Of a stretch of 64,000 bases of DNA, positions 49,991-60,882 are shown in pieces. The DNA is from Hymenopellis radicata (taxonomy: Eukaryota > Basidiomycota > Agaricomycetes > Agaricales > Physalacriaceae): contig JADNRX010000171.1 of assembly GCA_015501595.1 (NCBI GenBank), positions 1 to 64,000 of the forward strand, written 5' to 3'. Position numbers and translations under genes: made by a program. Positions within the stretch are counted from its first letter, which is position 1. Every line of letters begins with the position of its first letter. The notes beneath the pieces are model-generated. The model was not told the DNA's origin, made no database searches, and worked only from the letters and a program-made list of their open reading frames with translations.

Positions 49991-51540
49991 CGAGTCCTGA
50001 ATGCCTCCCGATCGTCAAAAAGCAATGGGAGCCGCAGACAACGTTACAGCTGATCCACACGTCCACGACACGCCTTTCACGAGCAATGGTAAAATTTAAA
50101 AGGATCGATCACGTTCAAAGGCGCGGGCGTCCTCGGTAGACCACGCGTCCGCCGTGTTTTCAACACTCCAATTCATAAAGTGCACATGAGCCAAGTCAGA
50201 AAAACAATGTGCATTGTAAAACCTTGACAGCTCATCCAACATTCGCCCATGTAAACTGCTCTGTGCGCAGTGCAAACATAGTAGAGATGGTTCCATCAAA
50301 GAACGCAATCAAGTTGAAGGAGATGCCGCCGTGGGTTGAACCAAGCCGGCTCGACTCGGAGTGGTCGCTGCGCCAGGAAAATCAGAACAACTGCGAGGGG
50401 GAGCTTGCCATTGAGAAAGCAGAGTGCGCTCAGTGTCAAAAATGAACGCTATATCTTCGACCTAAGTGGACGCATACTCGCTAGACCAGGCATCCGCATA
50501 CATAGTATGGGTCTGAATCATCAGGTGGTTAAAGAGACAGAGAAATATAACACACCGAGCAAGGACATCCGCCTTCATACACGCCGAGGTATAACCGGTA
50601 CATAACCGGTTAGGGTTCTGGAATGCAAAAAGAATCGGGATAAGGATTCGGAAGAGATGCGCCACAGGTTGGGGAGTCTTCACCTTGCTTGTCAAGGTCC
50701 TTCGAAACTGGAAATTCACCCGTCGGCTGGTCCCTTGTACACAAGTACAAACACCGGGATTTCCGGTATCTAATCAACTCTCACCACCATATTCGTACCT
50801 CAGCCCATCCATACGAAGACTCTATCATGCCATGCCCTAAATCTCACTGGTCATGAACCCCCGCTTTCGGTGTCTCTAAATCGTCCTGTCGTCTTTTCCG
50901 CCGCCTTCCACAATAACGTTAACGTCACCCACAGTGCGACGACATTAATTGTTGCACGCGAGAGCGCAGACGAAGAACTTCAGATAGCGCGTGTATAACA
51001 ACTCCAACATATATTCGGATGACATGCACGCTGCGGCCAGCGCAGGCGAATTGTGATGATCCCAACAAAATGGAGGACAATGATTCTAGCAACAACGCGT
51101 CGAGTTGCACGAGAACGCCGACTGAATGGAGAACGACGCAACCTAGAACACCCACGACGGCGAGGACATCAATTCCAGCACCGACGACGATGCAAATGAG
51201 GACACAGTTTTCATTCCAACATCAGGGAAGGGCGCCGTTTTTACTTTGAGCATCATCGCCGTCATTATGATGCAGCAATCAACCAGATCCTGAGCCAAAC
51301 GTCCCCAAGTTCAGCTCTACCCTGTTTGAAAGCACGTGTTCTGCGCCACTTTTGAAGGAGACCTTTCTGACGCAGCGTCTCGGTAACTGATCGCTGAGTA
51401 GCCGATGTTTACTCAAGGTCAGTGAATACTTCATCCTCAACCACAAGACTCAAAAGTTCCCTTAGATTTTCAGTTCGATCCTTACTTCACCTTTCTCCCT
51501 GTGGTGTGATCGTACTCATCCGCTCTGTCGCGTTTTATAG
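49991..51540. other. Gene-poor interval with module fragments
   Basis: Bases 50080-50170 and 50470-50530 still resemble parts of R (ttcacgagcaatggtaaa and gaccacgcgtccgc). From 50700 to 51540 I see nothing recognisable; frames such as 51019-51249 (+) are short and low in complexity. Confidence 0.4.
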
Positions 51541-51649
51541 TCCAAGCTCATTCCGTTCTGTCGCGGGTCTTAGTTGTCCTTAAGTTGTACGACGCCTGCA
51601 GACTCGCCTGGCTCGAGTCCCACGACTGGTACTGGTTGTAGTCCTGTTG

Positions 51650-52047
51650 TAGAGGCTCAAACGCACTCAAGTCGGAACTGCGCAGGCCTCGCGCCGCAGC
51701 AGCGCCTGCTCGGTACCCTGGACTCTCTCTCATGGGATACAAAATGACCCAGGCGCAGGAGGACGGTTAGGTAGGTACTGTTACTGGGGATGTCGTTGAC
51801 ATTCACAAAGAGAGGTACGTAACGTTGGGAGGCATCTGTGAGCGGTGCACGACGATTCTTCCGTCGTCCTTGATGGTGTAGGTATTGTTGAACTGCAGGA
51901 AATGTTGACCCATGAACCAGGTCGGACAACAACATAAGTCGCGCTCTTTGCGGCGTCGTTAGACGAGCCAGAGTACGAGTCTTTGGAAATGGTGAGATTG
52001 AAGTATTCACCGCCGTATACTAACTTTTTTTGTTTCGCTGATTGCAT
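51650..52047 (-). pseudogene. Broken coding fragment, unrecognised
   Basis: Protein-like pieces in successive frames: YGGEYFNLTISKDSYSGSSN, then FMGQHFLQFNNTYTIKDDG, then LFVNVNDIPSNSTYLTVLLR. The composition looks like a secreted beta-rich protein with N-glycosylation sites. The frame changes at least twice over 250 bp without convincing introns, so a gene relic is likelier than a live gene. Confidence 0.35.
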
Positions 52048-52617
52048 CTTGATCTTCTTGGATTGCCTCCGACCAATGCCAACGCGTAGGTGTACCTACA
52101 GTGATTTACTCTTTCAACTAGTATTCAGCTTATGATACCGTACCGGCCAACATGATGGCGAAAGGAATTCCCGCGGCGCTCTCCTCGTGTGTTGGACTGG
52201 TGTTGGATCCGGTGCATTCTATTTTCCTGCTCGAATGTATGATTTACTGAAAGTCATTCGCGTGTTTTTGTCAGAATAACACTGATGATGTCTCTTAGGA
52301 ACTGCGGAAGGTTAGCGTCCCTAAAGACATGCTCAAAATTCCAATGGAATCCCTCAACCACTGCCAGTTCATCTTCAGTCGCTTTGTCACACTAAGTTCA
52401 AAGGAAGGGGAAATACATCAAGACAGCGAACAGGTTGGGCTATAATTTGGAAGTGGGTGGCTAGCAAAACTCGGACCAGCACGATTACAGTACTAGCGAG
52501 ACTCAGATCACTCAGTATCCAGTACCTACCTTCACTCAGTTCATTTTAAGACTTTGTACACACAAGCAAGGTTCTCAGCCGGTGCAGACGGCGCTTCCCG
52601 AGTAAAGACTTAAATCT

Positions 52618-52945
52618 AGGGTGGTGCAGTAAACCCTTGGTTTCGATACACCTCGGGTTTACTGCAGTTATTAACGGTATCAATACAGTATTGAAACCTT
52701 GGTCGAGGGATGGGCAGGTTTCGATACCGGCACGTGACTATCCACGTGATGGAATGCCGGCGCTGAGAACAAGCACAGAGTGGCGGGACAAAGGCGGGAT
52801 CAGGGCGGCGCGCCGCTGCGCCACATCACGTGGTCCAAAGCACGTGCCGGTATTGAACCGTTAGTAACGGTTTTAAAACTCGGGCCCCCGGGTGGTCGGT
52901 ATCAATACCGTTAGTAACACCCCCGGAGATTTACTGCACCACCCT
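52618..52945. mobile_element. 328-bp TIR element with perfect 10-bp target-site duplication
   Basis: The ends are exact inverted repeats of 16 bp (agggtggtgcagtaaa at 52618-52633; its complement at 52930-52945). Both are flanked by the identical decamer acttaaatct (52608-52617 and 52946-52955). The interior is a set of nested palindromes, including two cacgtg sites inside a larger ccggcacgtg...ccgg dyad and repeated cggtatcaata/tattgataccg-type blocks. No coding capacity. A 9-11-bp target duplication suits a Mutator-like non-autonomous element (inference). Confidence 0.88.
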
Positions 52946-53011
52946 ACTTAAATCTGATTTTAAATCTTTAAAAGCACCACTGAAAAAAGTGAATACTCTG
53001 GACCGATCGAT

Positions 53012-53101
53012 GCATTAAGGGGGAATCGAACCCCCGGCGGGTCGAAGAAAGAACTGTTCTTCGTTTGGCAACGACCCAGGTTACCACTACCCCATTAATG
53101 C
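53012..53101 (-). tRNA. tRNA-Gly (anticodon GCC) with ~20-nt intron
   Basis: Read on the minus strand: acceptor GCATTAA pairs with TTAATGC, and D-stem GGGT pairs with ACCT around AGTGGTA. Anticodon stem GGTCG/CGACC encloses loop TTGCCAA with anticodon GCC (complement of 53067-53069). T-arm GGGGG TTCGATT CCCCC. An intron of about 20 nt (53046-53065) sits at the canonical place, one base 3' of the anticodon. Confidence 0.92.
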
Positions 53102-53130
53102 AATGCATGGTAAGTTCAATCGATGCTCAT

Positions 53131-53352
53131 GCGCTCGCTTCCCGTTGCAAGGTAGGATGCTAAATTGTCGTGAAGAATGAGTTTGCTTCAGCATCAGATA
53201 ATGATATGAGCGTAAATTATGGGTATTATGTTCGCTCAAAGTGTTTTCCGAACATGCTGGTTGAGAGGCGGCGTTGTATCAGCAAATGAGGCGCCGACTG
53301 TCACTTAGCTACGGTAGGCTCCCACGCCGTCTAAACCTTAATTTCGTACTAC
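53131..53352. repeat. Left arm of ~215-bp inverted repeat around the CE12 gene
   Basis: Matches the reverse complement of 54648-54861 over its whole length with scattered differences (shared blocks gtgttttccgaacatgctgg and ttgtcgtgaagaatgagttt). It starts 29 bp from the tRNA-Gly gene. Confidence 0.85.
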
Positions 53353-53388
53353 GATCGTTTCGAAAACGCCGACAGAGTCAGCTCTAGC

Positions 53389-54318
53389 TCAATAAGAAGG
53401 AATACCGTGCGTTATGTTGTAGGTCAGCCCAGGGTTAGGTACGATTGGGAGGCCTCGAGGAAAACTCGCGGACATCAGGTCTGCCACCATCCTGACGTCG
53501 ACAACTTTAAGTTTCAACATGTCTTCATTCCCGGCGTAGAAAGACCTTACCTGCCGAAAACAATCGCGCCATTATCGTTCAGGTCTGTATATTTGAATTG
53601 TACATCAGCTCCCCTCGAAGACACCAAGCAGACTCACGCGTGTTATCCGATGGTGAGAGGGGCGACGCATCCTCTCCTATGGCCTCGCAATACTCTATCG
53701 ACGCAGCGTGCAGATCCAGCAGATGCGTGCCCTGTTGTTGCGATATCAAAGCGGTCTCATCTGCCCAGTCTTTCAACAGGTCGTCGATCGTGCCATCGTC
53801 CAAAAATATTCTGCGCGTCAGACTCGTGACGAGGACCGGCTCCGCGCCCAATGCGCGTAGTTCTTGGACTATGGCAGTCAGGTTCGCGCCCATCGACTCG
53901 GGAGGCGCGATCTTCTGGTCGTTGTGCCCGAATTGGAGCGTCACGTAGGTGTGCTGGCCTTGCGCTTTGATCGCTTCAACTGGGGAGCGTGTTAGTGTTG
54001 GGAATTGGGGGGGAGGGGGGAAGAATGCAGTGACATACGTGCAGCAGCCCAATACCCGTCTGCGACGTACGTGCCGGTGGTTGCCCCGCTTCTGCCTGCG
54101 TTTACGCATGCCGTGCCGGGCGCGAGAGACGACGGCGTGCCGATGGAGGCGTTTCCGCAAAAGCCGTCGCCCCAGCCACCGCTTTTGAGATTAGGGATAC
54201 GCATATCGCGATAGGAGCACACTCACAAAAGCGCGGTCGTGCTGTCTCCGATGAGCACAAAGGATGCGCCTTTCACCGTTGAAGTGAGTGCGCACAGTAT
54301 CGATATCCAGCGCTTCAT
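53389..54318 (-). CDS. Secreted CE12 rhamnogalacturonan acetylesterase (SGNH/GDSL)
   Basis: A 237-residue protein from five exons (54318-54227, 54181-54039, 53979-53638, 53584-53551, 53491-53389), introns 45-59 bp, frame intact. Signal peptide MKRWISILCALTSTVKG, then FVLIGDSTTA (nucleophile Ser of GDS), GWGDGFCGN, VNAGRSGATTGTY (oxyanion Gly), LQFGHNDQK (GxND) and SPSDNTHLN (catalytic Asp/His). The enzyme removes acetyl groups from rhamnogalacturonan I in pectin outside the cell. The gene lies between the two inverted-repeat arms, and a 3' fragment of it recurs inverted at 55914-56270. Confidence 0.9.
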
Positions 54319-54647
54319 TATAGGCAGTGGGTTCACGAGCGCCGGATTCGTGATCCTGAGCTTATAACGCGGACACGGTTGAGGCCATCACGAGTTCTGG
54401 AGAGCGGTTCATTGCCCGGACCGGCGCTATGAGACGCGCCTTTCCCCCAAGAAAGTCCGAGCGCCAAGTTCCAGAAAACCACATGTTGGGAGGCAAATGA
54501 CATGAAAATTTTTAGAATTCAAGAGCACGCGATTCGAAGTCGCAGAGAAATTGACGAAGGACCGAAGTTACGACAGACACCAGTTGGACGTGTGTGGGAT
54601 ACATTCGCAGAAGAGAGCAAGAAGGCGGGTAGATACACACACTCATC

Positions 54648-54861
54648 GTAGTGCGAAATTAAGGTTTAGAAGGCGTGGGAGCCTGATGTACCTTACCTAA
54701 CTTGACGCGGTACAACGCCGCCTCTCAACCAGCATGTTCGGAAAACACTTTGAGCCAACATGATACCCATGATTTACGCCCATATCATTATCTGATCCAG
54801 ATGCAAACTCATTCTTCACGACAATTCAGCATTCCTACCCTTGTAACGAGCAAGCGAGCGC
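54648..54861. repeat. Right arm of ~215-bp inverted repeat around the CE12 gene
   Basis: Reverse complement of 53131-53352. Its outer end (caagcgagcgc) matches the left arm's outer end (gcgctcgctt). Repeat R copy D begins immediately beyond it. Confidence 0.85.
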
Positions 54862-54869
54862 GTCGATCT

Positions 54870-55856
54870 GTTCCACCTACATCGAGATAATGTCCCAGTC
54901 CAAATAGGCTCACACACAGGCTTGTAGCCCACCGGCTCTGTCCTATGTCCAGCGGTGTACTGTTTTTACTGTATCCATTCAATTCACTCATACTGATACC
55001 TGTAGCGAACTTCATACCCGACGATGACTTGCCTCCCGTAAGGCGTGTCCTTGCTCAACTCTCCCATGGGCGTATGGCATACAGGCACTGTCTTAGCCCA
55101 ATGCCACGGGCGATGTTAGCCCCGAAAATTCTTGTTTCTCTTCTGCTTACATGTCAAGTTCATCCAGGTGCCATCCCAGTCCGCATAGGGTTATGTGCAG
55201 GCTCGTAGCCCACTAGCTATGTCCACTGTATAACCAGTAACAGCAAGTTAATGCTTTTTTCTTCCTCTATTCAACTTGTCCATCAGACTCACTCGTCCGC
55301 AGTGAACTTTGGTGTGCCTCATACCCGATGATGACTTTCTGTGGACGCGTGGATTAGCTGTCCTGTTCTAGCCTGATTCTTCATTCCATGACTTTTTTCC
55401 TCCGACAGTCACGACACGCATGAACGTGGATTCGCTGTCTCCGCCTAGTCAGTCTTTGCTCTTCCGATCTCACCCCTGTTCCTCTAAGTCGTTGAGCATC
55501 AATGTCTGTGGCAGCCTCGTAGCTCACCCCTTGGAGCTGCCTTGATGTAGAGAACGAAATGCATATTTTTGGTCCTGTGTAACATGGCCTCGCCGATACC
55601 GCGTCGCGGACTTTTCATCTTCTTCGACCGTAGGTTGCTTACTCTCATAGTTTCCAATGGCGGCGTCGCAGCGCACCATCTGCTCTGCTTACCGTTGGTC
55701 TTGTTTTCGCCTCTGTGTGAATTTGTATTGGACATCCGACTCTTGACCTCTTTCACGGTGTGCGCCTGGCATACCGGCTCCGACGTCTGCGCTAGATTCG
55801 AGGTGGGGAGTAAATCTTTTTTCCCTTTGGCTTCTTAAGTACATCGAGACGCTTAG
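54870..55856 (+). repeat. Repeat R, copy D (partial)
   Basis: Corresponds to copy A from about 29630 to 30600 (shared ccaccggctctgtcctatgt, then actctcccatgggcgtatgg). It ends where a CE12 fragment begins. It shares its left end with copy A rather than with B and C. Confidence 0.8.
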
Positions 55857-55913
55857 ACCATGCTCGTTCCTCGCATTTTCTAAGATAGCAATAAAAATAC
55901 ATTAAACATCTAA

Positions 55914-56270
55914 CACTGCGTCGATAGCGTATTGCGAGGCTATTGGCGAGGAGGCGGCGCATCGTTTGAACCTCTCCCCATCGGATAACACCCGTGAGTC
56001 TGCTTGGTGGTAAGCAGTGTCTTCGAGGGGTGCTGATGTACAGTTATTTAGACCTGAACGACAATGGCGCGATTGTTTTCGGCAGGTAAGGTCCCGGGAA
56101 TGAAGACAAGTTTAAACTTTAACTTATTGGCGTCAGGATGGTGGCAGACCTGATGTCCGCGAGTTTTCCTCGAGGCCTCCCAATCGTACCCAACCCTGGG
56201 CTGACCTACAACATAACGCACGGTATTCCTTCTTATTGAGCTAGCGCTGACGCTGTCGGCGTTTTGAAAC
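55914..56270 (+). pseudogene. Inverted 3' fragment of the CE12 gene
   Basis: Matches the last part of exon 3, exons 4 and 5, both introns and ~30 bp of 3' flank of the gene at 53389-54318, in opposite orientation (stop codon at 56237-56239). It lacks the nucleophile and FGHND parts and carries small indels (such as an extra gtaagcagt-like insertion), so it is non-functional. Confidence 0.85.
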
Positions 56271-56754
56271 GATATCACTAGTTGTTATCGTACGATACAC
56301 TTGGCGAGCGGACCAATAAAAATACTACACAAGGTGCTGTGCAGTAAACGAGCCCTCCGGGCCTGACGTTCACCCTTGTTCGCGCTCGACTGTCAAGCTA
56401 TTCCCACACAAAATGAATCGCGGGCATCTCGTGCAACGGCATTAGTGCGCCCATATTATGTTCTCGTACGAGTTATTTTTCTGTTGAACAAAGTAGTAAG
56501 GCGGTGTAGAATAACGTTGTGTACAAGATTTTAGCTATCTAAGGATCTGTATAGTGATTGTTCCTTGATGGCATGAACACCCACGCACACACGCAACAGT
56601 CTATGTATTCCCATGTAACGCATTAGATTACCCTCACCCGTGTTGATTACTGCAAGTAGAAAAAAGGGATATAAAAATGCATGCTTTATTTAAAAGAAAG
56701 AGATACGAGCAGGTCATGAAAAGGAAGTATAAGTCGTAAAGGGGAGAAGGGCAC
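56271..56754. other. Intergenic
   Basis: No gene. gtgctgtgcagtaaac at about 56336-56351 resembles the TIR end of the element at 52618 but has no partner nearby. The rest is probably the 3' flank of CDC42. Confidence 0.4.
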
Positions 56755-57476
56755 TCAAACAATCACACATTTACGATTCTTGTTCTTGACGACTGGTGGC
56801 TCGAGTGCTGCGACGATGGCCTAGATGATGTGAGACGGGGAATCGGGAATCAAACGGAGGAAGGCTCACCTCATCAAAAACGTTCTTCAAACCCTTTTGT
56901 GTTAATGCCGAACATTCCACATACTTGACGGCGCCGAGCTCGCGCGCGAGACGCTCACCCTGCTCGTTGGTGACCGGACGCTGCTTCTGCCTGGCGAGCT
57001 TCTCGATAACCTGCGCGTCGTCGCGTAAATCGATCTGGGTACCGACGATGAGACATGGAACGCCGGGACAGTGGTGGTGGACTTCGGGAAACCATTTTTC
57101 CTTGACGTTTTCGAATGATGCGGGGGAGGTGACGCTGAAGCAGACGAGGAAGACGTCGGTCTGGGGGTATGATAGAGGTCGGAGACGGTCGTAATCCTCC
57201 TGGCCGGCAGTGTCGAACAACCCTAGTGTATAGGGGTCTTCGCCAATCATGACCGTTACAGCATAGTTGTCAAAGACCTAGTAATGTTGGCGGACTTGTA
57301 GTAGGGAGATAACGAGGAGCACATACGGTGGGCACATACTCGCTCGGGAATTTGTTGGTTGTGTACGAGATTAACAGGCACGTCTGGCGATTTTTAGAGA
57401 TATCTCCAACAACGTTGCGACTACACACCTTTCCGACGGCACCATCGCCCACTACTACACATTTAATTGTCTGCAT
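56755..57476 (-). CDS. CDC42: Rho-family GTPase Cdc42
   Basis: A 192-residue protein from four exons (57476-57429, 57383-57327, 57277-56870, 56820-56755) with intact frame and usual length. P-loop GDGAVGK (residues 10-16), switch I YVPTVFDNYAV with Thr35, switch [18 protein letters not shown] with Gln61, base-binding TQID and CSAL, Rho insert helix [16 protein letters not shown] polybasic tail KNKNRK precedes the prenylation box CVIV. A membrane-anchored switch controlling polarity, septation and hyphal growth. The [20 protein letters not shown] block identifies Cdc42 rather than Rac or Rho1. Confidence 0.96.
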
Positions 57477-58506
57477 AATGGATGTCAAACAGTCTGAAAG
57501 GGCAGTGAGCAAGCAGGTCAACCCCAAAGTAGCACCCTCAGCAATGCTGCGTGACAACGCCAACTCGTGGCGCTGTTGCACGGCCAAGCAGCGGACTTTG
57601 ATGGGGAAAGATGGCGCAGCACTCACTGGCTTGCTAGAGATAGAAAGCAGGAGATATAGCCCAATGGTCGTGGTCGTCGTCGTCGCTCGAGGTATAAATT
57701 CTATCAAGAATAACTGATAGGGACGTCCATTAGCATCCCAAAGGCGGCAAAAAAAAGCGCTGCGACCACCAAAGCAGTGGGCGAGGCTCACCTTGTTGGC
57801 AGCGACAAGGAGTTGGCGAGCACTGGGCGGTGGGCGCTGTGGCAGACGGTCTGCTGAAGGGGTCGGTCGACAGTTGCAACCAGTGATCAAGGAAGGGTAA
57901 CCAAATACGGCCAACCACAACCACGTTTCGGGCCTTCTGGCAGGCAATTTCATTTACATTCCACCAAGTGGACAGCATTCCGGAACCAACTCAATCTTCC
58001 CAACAAATGAACACAGTTTGCGAGAGCAACAACAGGACGCGGAAGACTCCGCTTTTTCTCGAATGTTCTCCGAACAAGTCTCATGCACAGCAACGTGAAA
58101 GAAGGTTATCTCAACTCAGTCTCTGTTCTCAGCATTCCGCGGACTCAGGGGATGCTCCGCCCTTTTGCGCAGTCCGGTAGCAACAGAATCATGATCAACA
58201 AAGTGATGGCCAATGCCGAGAACAGACTCTAATTCATAGGGGAAGCATACATGGTCAAGGGATTTGAAACAACTATGTTCGGAAAAGTGTATTCAGGCGT
58301 TTCAAGTAATACAGACGTTCAAGGCAAGAAAAGGAGAAAGACGGCCTTGACGACGACTAGACTGTAACCTAGATTTAACATGAATATTGCTAAGCGAGCG
58401 GCGCTGCACGAGGTCGGAGGAAACCTACTTGGATTCGGACGACGGACGAGGACTCGGAAATGAAAGTACTCTATCAGGATTAGGCCGCCCTAGTGTAAAT
58501 TAATCA
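57477..58506. other. Intergenic: CDC42 upstream region and 3' flank of the peptide precursor
   Basis: No supported gene. A 227-codon minus frame at 57270-57953 runs from upstream sequence through the first CDC42 exon and intron and is not coding beyond it. Confidence 0.5.
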
Positions 58507-58999
58507 TCAGCGCTCGAGCGAATGGGTAGAAAAAGTGGCCACGAACTGGTCGGCGCGCTTCCAGCCCCTGTAAAGGAAGGAATAATTAGCCGATGCAGAA
58601 ATACGATGAGGTCAGCACATACTTGGATGGCTTGGGGCGGTACGCTTCGTCAGTTGCGCGCTTCCAGCTGCTGTCAAGATATGAGCATACATCATGATTG
58701 CTCGATGGAAGACCTACTGCGACGGCTTGGGGTGGTACGCATCATCCGTAGCAGCACGCTTGCCATAGCCACTATCAAAACATGAGAGCAGTCATGGAAT
58801 ACACAACAATGAGGTCTTACTGGGATGGCTTGGGGTGGTAGGCGTCGGCCTCGTCAGCTCTAGCAACGGGCGTCGGGCCCTCACCACGCTTGATGACCAG
58901 CTGCTTCAAGGACTTCTTTTCCGCAATGGGCGCAGCGGTGGCAAGAAGCGCCAAGACGCAGACAGCGAAAAGGGAATAGACGAGGTTTTTGTACTGCAT
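58507..58999 (-). CDS. Secreted repeat-peptide precursor with Lys-Arg sites (kexin-processed type)
   Basis: A 113-residue protein from four exons (58999-58821, 58771-58718, 58670-58623, 58567-58507), introns 47-54 bp, all in phase 2, frame intact. A signal peptide (NLVYSLFAVCVLALLATAA) and spacer are followed by three related units: one ending DAYHPKPSHGYGKR, then AATDDAYHPKPSHSWKR and ATDEAYRPKPSKGWKR. A short tail starts ADQFV. Each unit ends in Lys-Arg, the Kex2 cleavage site, and the introns fall at the same point of each unit (PS-x), so the repeats arose by exon duplication. This is the architecture of fungal Kex2-processed repeat proteins, which yield pheromone-like or cyclic peptides. 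No C-terminal CaaX box is present, so it is not a basidiomycete lipopeptide pheromone. The mature product is unknown. Confidence 0.85.
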
Positions 59000-59043
59000 C
59001 TCGAGGGGCGGCTGGTGCAGTCAATCTGGAGGAAAGAAGCACT

Positions 59044-59050
59044 TTAAATA
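59044..59050 (-). promoter_or_regulatory. TATA-like box of the peptide precursor gene
   Basis: Reads TATTTAA on the minus strand, 45 bp upstream of the ATG at 58999, the usual spacing for a TATA-driven gene in this window. Confidence 0.45.
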
Positions 59051-59543
59051 CTCGACAGAGTCAGAACAGATGCCGTATCCATAGACTTATAGAGTATCAT
59101 GATGAGCATGATGAGGCGGCACTAGTACTCGTAAAACGGATCCGAGGTAAGATGCATGTTCGTGTTGCCGTAGATAAGACATAATGTTCGTGCCACACTG
59201 GAGTTTTGTCGGGGAAGGACTCGACGAATGGAGAATAGCGGTGGCGAGTATGGACATCCATCTCAGTGTAGTATCAGTTTATTACGAGAAGACTGCAAGA
59301 CAGCTATCCAGATGGATCGAGATGACATGAAGCGGGTATAGACCAGAGATTGACACCCAAATGACCGTATCAGCACTAATAGTCCTTGGAAATGTCTCAT
59401 AGGTCGCAAGTAGCAGTGAATTAGAAAGGGCCTCGGCGCGGGGAAAGAAGAGGTCGAGCCATTCTTTGAGGACCTGACGGAGAAAAGAAGAGTTGTCAGG
59501 GCAAACACGTGTCAACAGCGAAATACTCTTTCCGTTCCCCGTC

Positions 59544-60882
59544 ATGGCGTCGCGTCCTCAAGATGATAGAAATCAAGAGGCAACGGTTTACCTCGTACGC
59601 ATAGTCACTCCGACCAATATAGCCTTTCCTAACAAGTTATTAGGGCAATCTCGATGAACGCTGTACCGACGCCCTAGTCTGGGAGCTCATGCTCCAAGCC
59701 GGGCCTGTAGGTATGTCACTCGTGCCTTTGACGCGCTCAATTGTCGTAAAACTCAACTGACGAGTTTACGACAGTCAACGTTCATCTTCCAAAGGACCGC
59801 ATTTCAATGGCTCACCAGGGTTACGGCTTCTGTGAATTTCTCACCGAAGAAGACGCAGAATACGCATGCAAAATTATGAACCAAATCAAGCTCTGGGGCA
59901 AGCCTATTCGAGTTAACAAGGTACGCCAAGAACACTTAAACGCCTTGTTCTGTTGTAGATATCTCGGTTCTGACACCTCTTGCTTAGGCATCTCCGACAA
60001 AAAGCAACTGGATGTCGGCGCCAACCTTTTCATCGGCAATCTCGACGAAAACGTAGACGAACGACTGCTGTACGACACCTTCCAGGCATTCGGCTCTATG
60101 ACCACGACCGCAAAGGTGAGATATCTTTAACCCGATTCAAATGTTACCCACTGACCAGTCACCAGATTGCTCGAGAACAAACTACCGGTACATCAAAGGG
60201 CTATGGTTTCGTTTCCTACTCGAACTTTGAATATTCCGATGCCGCCATCGAAGCCATGAATGGGCAGTTCCTCATGAACAAGGCCATCACCGTTCAATAC
60301 GCATTCAAAAAGGACGGCAAAGGTGAACGACACGGTACGCAGGCTGAACGGCTACTCGCTGCGCAGGCCGTCAAAAACAACGCGCTCCCGCCCGCCGCAA
60401 GACCGCCTCCGGGGCCCATACCATTTGGACAACCGACCTACCAAGGACCGTACCAAGGACAGTTTGCTGGTGTACTCGCGCAGCCGCCGCCGCCACCGGG
60501 TTTCGCGCCTCAGCCTGTACCAGGCCAGATGATGGCACCTCCGCCCATGATGCCTATGGGCGGCCCTCCGCCACCTGGCATGCCGGGGTATGGTGGCTTT
60601 CCGCCTCCCCCTCCGCCCGGGTTTGCCATGCCATATCCAGGAGGGATGGTGCCCCACCACCCCAGTTCTAGATTCTGTCTTCCTGTTCTTGTCGCGCATG
60701 GCCTCGTCCATATGGCACCCATTTCGTACGGCGTCTTGTTAACTGTATTGTTATCGTCTTGTAATCTATGCCAAGCAGAATCTCGAACGTCGCGCCACAT
60801 ATTATTGGACCTCCGTCTGTCTCATCATGGCATCTCATCTTCGACGGGTGTGCACATCTACCTTGATGGGGTCTATTCCTGA
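59544..60882 (+). CDS. SF3B4: Splicing factor 3b subunit 4 (two RRMs, proline-rich tail)
   Basis: A U2 snRNP component (yeast Hsh49) that contacts pre-mRNA near the branch point. Exons: 59544-59594, 59644-59710, 59775-59920, 59988-60115, 60166-60882. The start [17 protein letters not shown] runs into [23 protein letters not shown]1 has [19 protein letters not shown]2 has [20 protein letters not shown] and [21 protein letters not shown] Pro/Gly/Met-rich tail follows (for example [17 protein letters not shown]). One base must be restored near 59993 (GCATCTCC) to keep [15 protein letters not shown] in frame. The stop at 60882 follows ~70 atypical residues; a one-base shift in the CCCC near 60660 would end the protein at about 60672, which suits the family better. 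Confidence 0.9.

Noticed and set aside
57270..57953. 227-codon minus frame upstream of CDC42
   Set aside because: It is an unspliced read-through of the first CDC42 exon and intron. The upstream part has no family features.
58507..58999. Basidiomycete lipopeptide pheromone precursor
   Set aside because: There is no C-terminal CaaX box. The gene has a classical signal peptide and Lys-Arg-separated repeats, which point to the secretory pathway instead.
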